This document shows, piece by piece, positions 58,792-64,000 of a DNA stretch of 64,000 nt. A program made the translations under genes and the position numbers. Every line of letters starts with the position of its first letter. Positions within the stretch are counted from its first letter, which is position 1. The stretch comes from Chitinophagales bacterium (GTDB lineage Bacteria; Bacteroidota; Bacteroidia; Chitinophagales; UBA10324): contig JAIBAY010000001.1 in the NCBI GenBank assembly GCA_019694975.1, forward strand, positions 564,732 through 628,731, written 5' to 3'. The notes beneath the pieces are model-generated. The model was not told where the DNA came from. It ran no database searches and saw nothing but the letters and a program-made list of their open reading frames with translations.

Positions 58792-59874
58792 TTATCTTTT
58801 TTCATATTGTTCAACATAGTAGTGCTGATAATCACCGGATGTAACATGTTCAAGCCATTCTGCATTGGCAAGGTACCAGTCTACCGTTTTTGAAAGGCCT
58901 TCTTCAAAGGTAAGAGAAGGTTTCCATCCAAGTTCCGCAGTAATCTTTGATGAATCGATGGCATAACGCAGATCATGACCTGCACGGTCCTTTACATACG
59001 TGAGCAACTTTTCCGCAGATCCTTTGGCACGGCCAAGTTTCTCATCCATAATTGTGCAAAGTTGCTGGATCAGGTCAATATTTTTCCGCTCGTTGAAGCC
59101 ACCGATGTTATACGTAGTGCCGGGTTTCCCTTTGTGAAAAACCAGATCAATGGCAGCGGCATGATCTTCCACCCACAACCAGTCGCGCACGTTTTCTCCT
59201 TTGCCATAGATGGGTACAGCCTTGTTGTTTTTTATGTTATTGATGGCAAGGGGTATTAATTTTTCAGGAAACTGATACGCACCATAGTTGTTGGAACAAT
59301 TGGTAATCACCACAGGCAGCCGATAGGTATGTCCATAGGCGCGCACGAGATGATCAGCGCTTGCCTTGGAGGCTGAGTAAGGTGACCGCGGATCATATGG
59401 TGTGGTCTCGGTAAAGTAACCGCCATGGTCAAGCGAGCCATATACTTCATCGGTTGACACCTGGTAAAAAAGATGCCGGCGGGAAAGTGCACTATCCGCT
59501 TTTTCCTGCTGCCATGACTGCCTTGCTGCATTCAGCAGATTGACAGTGCCTACGATATTGGTAAAAATAAAATCCGTGGGAGCAACAATAGAACGATCAA
59601 CGTGGCTCTCCGCGGCAAGGTGAATAACAGCATCAAACTTATGCTGCCGGAACAACTGCTCAATGAATGCCGCATCCACAATATCGCCTTTGATAAACCG
59701 GTAATTGGCTGCCTGCTGCACATCACGCAGGTTTTCCAGGTTACCGGCATAGGTTAATTTGTCAAGATTGTAAATGAGGTAATGCGGATATCGGTGAATG
59801 AACCTGCGCACTACATGCGAGCCGATAAATCCTGCTCCGCCCGTAATCAATACTTTTAACTGAGTTTCTGACAT
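58792..59874 (-). CDS. rmlB: dTDP-glucose 4,6-dehydratase
   Basis: The 360-residue SDR has the NAD loop VLITGGAGFIGSHVVRRF, then DKLTYAGNLENLRDV. HLAAESHVDRSI, the active-site YQVSTDEVYGSL, and YSASKASADHLVRAY with CSNNYGAYQFPEKLIPLAI follow; these are all RmlB hallmarks. It makes dTDP-4-keto-6-deoxyglucose, the precursor of rhamnose and of many amino-deoxysugars. RmlA, RmlC and RmlD are not in the window. If the hexapeptide acetyltransferase in this cluster is of the QdtC/FdtC type, the pathway could lead to an N-acetylated 3-amino-deoxyhexose. Confidence 0.95.
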   Translation of the reverse strand: MSETQLKVLITGGAGFIGSHVVRRFIHRYPHYLIYNLDKLTYAGNLENLRDVQQAANYRFIKGDIVDAAFIEQLFRQHKFDAVIHLAAESHVDRSIVAPTDFIFTNIVGTVNLLNAARQSWQQEKADSALSRRHLFYQVSTDEVYGSLDHGGYFTETTPYDPRSPYSASKASADHLVRAYGHTYRLPVVITNCSNNYGAYQFPEKLIPLAINNIKNNKAVPIYGKGENVRDWLWVEDHAAAIDLVFHKGKPGTTYNIGGFNERKNIDLIQQLCTIMDEKLGRAKGSAEKLLTYVKDRAGHDLRYAIDSSKITAELGWKPSLTFEEGLSKTVDWYLANAEWLEHVTSGDYQHYYVEQYEKR

Positions 59875-59898
59875 CCGCTCTTTTTATGTCAACTGATT

Positions 59899-61188
59899 TT
59901 ACAACGACCAATACATCATCCTGGTAATCTTATTCCTGAAATTTCCCTTCACATCCACAAATAATGCTTTCGGTTTGGTGATGGAAAGAAAATAATCTTC
60001 CGAAAGGTTATGAAATTCACGGTGATTCACTGCCATGATTACGGCATCATAATCGGCTGCCGGTGATGGAACAAGCCTGAAACCATATTGCTGCAGTACT
60101 TCATCACCTGATGCGTGCGGATCCATCACTTCCACTTTGAGGGAGAAAGCTTTCAGTTCTTTGATCAGGTCAACCACTTTTGAATTGCGCAGGTCTGTGA
60201 TATTTTCTTTGAAAGTAGCGCCCATCACCAACACCTTTGCTTTGCCCGGATCTTTGCCGAGTTTCGTGAGCAACTGCACGGTTTTGCGCGCGATATAAGG
60301 GCCCATGTCGTCGTTGATACGCCTTCCGCTGGTAATCACTTCCGGCTCATATCCCAATGCATTGGCTTTATAGGTGAGATAATACGGATCTACACTGATG
60401 CAATGACCTCCGACAAGCCCTGGATAAAATTTCAGGAAGTTCCATTTGGTGGCAGCCGCTTCAATCACATCGTAGGTATTAATTCCCAATAAATGAAAAA
60501 TGAGTGACAGCTCATTCATCAATGCGATATTCACATCGCGCTGCGTGTTTTCAATAATCTTGGCAGCCTCTGCTACTTTAATGCTTGGTGCTTTGTGTAT
60601 GCCGGCCTTCACGGCAATGCTATACACTTTAGAAATCACATCCAGCGACTCTTCATCGCAACCGGCAACCACTTTTGTAATTTTCTCCAGTGTATGTTCC
60701 TTATCACCCGGATTAATCCGTTCCGGTGAATAACCAATTTTAAAACCGGTCTTCACCTTCAGGCCCGACCATTTTTCAATAACCGGCAGGCAATCTTCTT
60801 CCGTACAGCCGGGATAGGTAGTTGATTCAAATACCACGTAATCGCCCCTCTTCAAAACTTTGCCAATTGTTGCCGCGGCCAGTAACAATAACTGCAGGTC
60901 GGGAACATTGTGAACATCAACGGGTGTGGGCACCGCTACAATGAAAAAGCGGGCTTCCTTCAACACTTCTGTGCTATCGGTAAAGATGATATCGCAATGC
61001 TCAAAAGCTTCCGGATTCAGTTCGCTGCTCGGATCAATTTTGTTATTCAGCAATGCAATCCGCTTTGCGTTGATATCAAATCCGATGACGCTGATATGCC
61101 TTGCAAAAGCCAGCGCTACCGGCAATCCCACATAACCAAGACCGATAACTGCGAGTTTTGCTTTTTTCTCTAGGAGATCTTCAACCAT
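59899..61188 (-). CDS. UDP-N-acetylhexosamine 6-dehydrogenase, TviB/WbpO type
   Basis: The 429-residue nucleotide-sugar dehydrogenase has the N-terminal Rossmann loop LAVIGLGYVGLPVALAFAR (12-30). VPTPVDVHNVPDL and VFESTTYPGCTEE follow, then the central region GYSPERINPGDKEHTLEKI and the catalytic Cys263 in GLVGGHCISVDPYYLTY. 'GDKEHTLEKI', 'IENTQRDVNIALMNEL' and 'ATKWNFLKFYPG' are characteristic of the TviB/VipA/WbpO branch that oxidises UDP-GlcNAc or UDP-GalNAc to the uronic acid. The product adds negative charge to the polymer. The gene starts 33 bases after the acetyltransferase gene. Confidence 0.93.
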   Translation of the reverse strand: MVEDLLEKKAKLAVIGLGYVGLPVALAFARHISVIGFDINAKRIALLNNKIDPSSELNPEAFEHCDIIFTDSTEVLKEARFFIVAVPTPVDVHNVPDLQLLLLAAATIGKVLKRGDYVVFESTTYPGCTEEDCLPVIEKWSGLKVKTGFKIGYSPERINPGDKEHTLEKITKVVAGCDEESLDVISKVYSIAVKAGIHKAPSIKVAEAAKIIENTQRDVNIALMNELSLIFHLLGINTYDVIEAAATKWNFLKFYPGLVGGHCISVDPYYLTYKANALGYEPEVITSGRRINDDMGPYIARKTVQLLTKLGKDPGKAKVLVMGATFKENITDLRNSKVVDLIKELKAFSLKVEVMDPHASGDEVLQQYGFRLVPSPAADYDAVIMAVNHREFHNLSEDYFLSITKPKALFVDVKGNFRNKITRMMYWSL

Positions 61189-61221
61189 GATTCAATCTAT
61201 TTTGCTACGGACACCCTCCGG

Positions 61222-61812
61222 TTATGGTTTGAGTTTTTCAACTGCCTCGTCAAGCAGTACGTAAATGGCGCCGCTTTCAGGACAGACCGCCCTGTTGTTT
61301 TCATCAAAACGCAGGCGATGACCAAATTCACTCATCCATCCTGTCTGTCTGCCCGGGTTACCAACGATTAAAGCATACGGTTTCACATCCTTTGTCACGA
61401 CAGTGCCCGCGCCGATAAATGCAAATTCTCCAATCGTATGCCCGCAAATCACAGTTGCATTGGCACCAATAGTTGCACCTTTTTTGACGAGTGTTTTGCC
61501 AAACTGGTTTTTCCTGGAAATGGCGCTTCTTGGGTTAATCACATTGGTAAATACCATCGACGGGCCCAGGAAAACATCATCTTCACAAACGACGCCTGAA
61601 TAGATGGATACATTATTCTGAATCTTTACATTGCTTCCCAACACTACACCGGGACTGACCACTACGTTCTGCCCGAGATTACAGTTTTCACCGATCACAC
61701 AGCCTGACATGATATGGCTGAAATGCCAGATATGCGTGCCTGCTCCAATAGAACAACCCTCATCAATCACCGCGGTTTCGTGGGCAAAATATATATGTTC
61801 ATTCACTGGCAT
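61222..61812 (-). CDS. Left-handed beta-helix N-acetyltransferase (WbpD/QdtC-like)
   Basis: The 196-residue protein starts at the ATG at 61812 ([17 protein letters not shown]); the longer frame to 61932 adds a hydrophobic but non-conserved extension. Hexapeptide repeats form a left-handed beta-helix: [44 protein letters not shown] and [18 protein letters not shown]. The helix ends with [18 protein letters not shown] and [19 protein letters not shown]. This acetyl-CoA enzyme group acts on 3-amino sugar nucleotides (WbpD on UDP-GlcNAc(3NH2)A; QdtC/FdtC on dTDP-3-amino-deoxysugars). Which one applies cannot be told; the needed aminotransferase is not in the window. Confidence 0.87.
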   Translation of the reverse strand: MPVNEHIYFAHETAVIDEGCSIGAGTHIWHFSHIMSGCVIGENCNLGQNVVVSPGVVLGSNVKIQNNVSIYSGVVCEDDVFLGPSMVFTNVINPRSAISRKNQFGKTLVKKGATIGANATVICGHTIGEFAFIGAGTVVTKDVKPYALIVGNPGRQTGWMSEFGHRLRFDENNRAVCPESGAIYVLLDEAVEKLKP

Positions 61813-61981
61813 CTGACGATGATACGGCGTTTTCTGCAGTATCGTATAAAGGCAAAAAACAAATACTGCAATTCCCCCTGCAAGCGGCGCAAACTTAACA
61901 GATTTCAAACAGATTTTAACGGGCGGCAGCATCAGGTGGAAATATATGACTATCTTTAAACACCCATAAAACTTTCTACAG

Positions 61982-63274
61982 ATGAAAAAAATTTACACTA
62001 CATTCCTAAGCGCCGCATTACTCTGCATCATGCTGCCGCAACAGTCTAAAGGACAACTGGTGGTGGATACAGCGATCTCGGTTTCCACCATGCTGCATGA
62101 TTTTTTCGATAATACCTGTGTAACCATCAGCAATATCACTTACAATGGTGATCCTGCGGCAGTGGGATTTTTCGACGGCTCCGGCACTAACCTGGGCATC
62201 AATGCCGGCATCATGATGACGAGCGGCAGTGTGTTTAATGCCATTGGTCCGAATAACACAGGTTCCATCAGTGTGGCAAACAATCTTCCCGGCGATCCTG
62301 CGCTCGATTTGATTGCCGCCTTTACGACGTATGATGCCTGCGTTATTGAGATGGATATCGTGCCATCGCTCGATACGCTCTATTTCAAGTATTCATTCGG
62401 TTCGGAAGAATATTCAGAATGGGTGAACACTGCCTTCAACGATGTGTTTGCCTTTTATATCAGTGGCCCGGGCATAACAGGTGAACAGAATATTGCACTC
62501 GTTCCGGGAAACAACAATCCGGTAACGGTCAGCTCCATTAACTGCATCAGTTCCAACCAGGCTTATTATGTCTGCAACAGTCTTTTTGATTGCCCAGCAC
62601 CTTCCTCCTGCCCGGGCGATATCAATGAGACGACCATTCAATATGACGGATTCACGGTGCCGCTCACCGCGCAGATTACGGTTGTACCTGAATCTACCTA
62701 TCATGTGAAACTGGCCATTGCTGATGCCGGTGACGGCATACTGGATTCAGGAATTTTCATCGGCGTAGAGAGCCTTTGTGGCGATGGACAACTGAAACCT
62801 GTTGCAGGCTATAGTTTTTCACAGAATGATAACCTCGTTCAGTTTCATAACGAATCACGTTACGGCACGAGTTACACCTGGGATTTTGGTGATGGCATAA
62901 CATCCACGGAAGCCAATCCTTCCCACACTTACGCTGAACCGGGTTTTTATAATGTATCCCTCAGTGTCCATAATTATTGCTGTGACAATGCGGCAACAGA
63001 AACACTGAATATCGGAATGGCTACAGGTTTGCAGCAAACCAATGAGGATAAAGTGTCGGTATTCCCTAATCCTTCAACAGGGCTTGTTACCATTCAACTG
63101 GAAAACAATCAGGCAGGCATCGTTACATTATATAATTATGCGGGAACGATGATAGATTCATACGAACTGAATAATTCCACCACACTTGATCTGTCAGGAT
63201 ATCAGAAAGGCATCCTGTTTATGCAGGTGATTACAAATGATAAGGTATACCTGAAGAAGTTAGCGCTGAAGTGA
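61982..63274 (+). CDS. Secreted choice-of-anchor L/PKD protein with T9SS tail
   Basis: The 430-residue protein has a signal peptide (1-24, ending SKGQ). A choice-of-anchor L domain (about 45-265) shows the typical segments [20 protein letters not shown] and [21 protein letters not shown] domain follows (about 275-350: [20 protein letters not shown], then [13 protein letters not shown]). The C-terminal T9SS sorting domain is at about 358-430 ([16 protein letters not shown]). The role is adhesion or surface structure by family analogy. It is the only plus-strand gene among the minus-strand polysaccharide genes and has its own terminator. Confidence 0.93.
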   Translation: MKKIYTTFLSAALLCIMLPQQSKGQLVVDTAISVSTMLHDFFDNTCVTISNITYNGDPAAVGFFDGSGTNLGINAGIMMTSGSVFNAIGPNNTGSISVANNLPGDPALDLIAAFTTYDACVIEMDIVPSLDTLYFKYSFGSEEYSEWVNTAFNDVFAFYISGPGITGEQNIALVPGNNNPVTVSSINCISSNQAYYVCNSLFDCPAPSSCPGDINETTIQYDGFTVPLTAQITVVPESTYHVKLAIADAGDGILDSGIFIGVESLCGDGQLKPVAGYSFSQNDNLVQFHNESRYGTSYTWDFGDGITSTEANPSHTYAEPGFYNVSLSVHNYCCDNAATETLNIGMATGLQQTNEDKVSVFPNPSTGLVTIQLENNQAGIVTLYNYAGTMIDSYELNNSTTLDLSGYQKGILFMQVITNDKVYLKKLALK

Positions 63275-63292
63275 CAGGAATAGCTGCAAAGA

Positions 63293-63324
63293 CAAAAGGC
63301 GCTGCGTGGCGCCTTTTGCTTTTT
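63293..63324 (+). terminator. Terminator of the choice-of-anchor L gene
   Basis: CAAAAGGCGC (63293-63302) and GCGCCTTTTG (63309-63318) form a perfect 10-bp stem with a 6-nt loop, followed by CTTTTT. It lies 18 bases after the stop and also faces the end of the convergent epimerase gene. Confidence 0.88.
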
Positions 63325-63359
63325 GCACGGATTAAATTCAGTTGAACTCAGGGTTTGAA

Positions 63360-64000
63360 TCAATTACCGAGTGCTTTCCTGAAATATTCATAGGTGATTT
63401 TCAAACCTTCGCTGCGCTGCACTTTTGGTTCCCAGCCTAAAATGGTACGCGCTTTTGTAATCTCCGGTTGGCGTTGTTTAGGATCATCTACGGGAAGCGG
63501 TTTATACACCACCTTTTGATTTGTTTTCGTAAGGGCGATGATTTCTTCCGCAAACTGACTGATCGTGATTTCATCAGGATTACCCACATTCACCGGCAGG
63601 GCATAATCGCTGAACAACAGGCGATAGATGCCGTCTACTAAATCACTCACATAACAAAATGACCTTGTCTGTGATCCGTCGCCGTACACCGTAATATCCG
63701 ATCCGGTAATGGCCTGGTAGAAGAAGTTAGGAAGTACCCTTCCGTCATTGAGCCGCATCCTCGGGCCATATGTGTTAAAAATTCTCACAATACGTGTTTC
63801 CAGCTTATGCGCATTGTGATAGGCCATAGTAATCGCTTCCTGGAATCGTTTGGCTTCGTCATACATGCTGCGCGGGCCAACCGGATTTACATTGCCCCAG
63901 TATTCTTCTGTCTGCGGATGAACCAATGGATCACCATACACTTCACTTGTGGACGCGACAAGAATACGCGCCTTTTTTGCCCGGGCAAGTCCAAGGCAAT
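63360..64000 (-). CDS. UDP-glucuronate decarboxylase (UXS-type SDR), 5' end outside the window
   Basis: The visible 213 codons cover the C-terminal two thirds of an SDR that continues beyond 64000. The frame reads [15 protein letters not shown], then [20 protein letters not shown], which includes the Y-x-x-x-K catalytic pair. [20 protein letters not shown] and [20 protein letters not shown] follow. The '[11 protein letters not shown]' and 'RMRLNDGRV' segments mark UDP-xylose synthase-type decarboxylases, which convert UDP-glucuronate to UDP-xylose. It is probably part of the same polysaccharide locus. It converges on the choice-of-anchor L gene across a shared terminator. Confidence 0.92.
   Translation of the reverse strand, partial: CLGLARAKKARILVASTSEVYGDPLVHPQTEEYWGNVNPVGPRSMYDEAKRFQEAITMAYHNAHKLETRIVRIFNTYGPRMRLNDGRVLPNFFYQAITGSDITVYGDGSQTRSFCYVSDLVDGIYRLLFSDYALPVNVGNPDEITISQFAEEIIALTKTNQKVVYKPLPVDDPKQRQPEITKARTILGWEPKVQRSEGLKITYEYFRKALGN

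Noticed and set aside
1-64000. CRISPR arrays, insertion sequences, T9SS machinery genes (PorV, GldKLMN, SprA)
   Set aside because: No regularly spaced repeats, transposase motifs or T9SS component genes were seen; only T9SS cargo is encoded here.

Overview
The window is chromosomal DNA of a Bacteroidota bacterium, probably of the Chitinophagales/Saprospirales type. Four lines of evidence support this. Five complete secreted proteins end in, or appear to end in, type IX secretion (T9SS) sorting domains, including an M4 protease, a choice-of-anchor L/PKD protein and an FG-GAP/UnbV protein. Several genes are preceded by the Bacteroidota promoter pattern TTTG-N19..21-TAnnTTTG. A ribosomal protein THX gene follows an HU gene. 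Tail-fibre-like and PorT-like outer-membrane proteins of the usual Bacteroidota types are present. There are no insertion sequences, CRISPR arrays, integrases or prophage modules.

Region 1 (1-6.9 kb, minus strand) carries the start of a secreted protein, an M4 metalloprotease, a surface-fibre-like protein, an SRPBCC protein and glutamine-dependent NAD synthetase. Region 2 (7.1-14.1 kb, plus strand) is a six-gene efflux operon: TetR regulator, TolC-like channel, HlyD-like lipoprotein, two ABC ATPases and two ABC-2 permeases, with a palindromic operator ahead of the regulator. Region 3 (14.5-31.6 kb) is mostly housekeeping: two outer-membrane barrels, a DinB-like protein, RecG, HU, THX, PdxH, three tRNAs (Pro-CGG, Thr-CGT, Asn-GTT), a MoxR-type AAA/VWA pair, a BadF-type kinase, a PfkB kinase, a cytochrome b5-like protein, a serine hydrolase, aspartate-semialdehyde dehydrogenase, one sulfotransferase and a CBS-domain protein. 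Region 4 (31.8-36.7 kb, plus strand) has a five-haem cytochrome c that appears to carry a T9SS tail, followed by a large FG-GAP/UnbV protein.

Region 5 (37.3-64 kb, almost all minus strand) is the most notable part: a polysaccharide assembly and export locus. Read in the direction of transcription it holds UDP-glucuronate decarboxylase (cut by the window edge), a hexapeptide N-acetyltransferase, a TviB-type UDP-HexNAc dehydrogenase, RmlB, a TviC-type epimerase, a Wza-like exporter, a Wzz-like co-polymerase, a CpsB-type phosphatase, CysQ (PAP phosphatase), MBOAT acyltransferase, an SGNH-like partner, a sulfotransferase, a Wzx-like flippase, three more sulfotransferases, a GT2, a Wzy-like polymerase, two further sulfotransferases, a GT4 and a GDP-mannose dehydratase-like SDR. 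Six sulfotransferase genes with CysQ and an acyltransferase pair predict a Wzx/Wzy-dependent, heavily sulfated and O-acylated acidic extracellular polysaccharide. Three internal promoter candidates share the 10-mer TTACATTTGC, suggesting coordinated expression.

All calls come from reading the sequence and recalled family motifs; no database search was run. Several starts were moved inward from longer reading frames that begin at TTG or GTG or overlap a neighbour.
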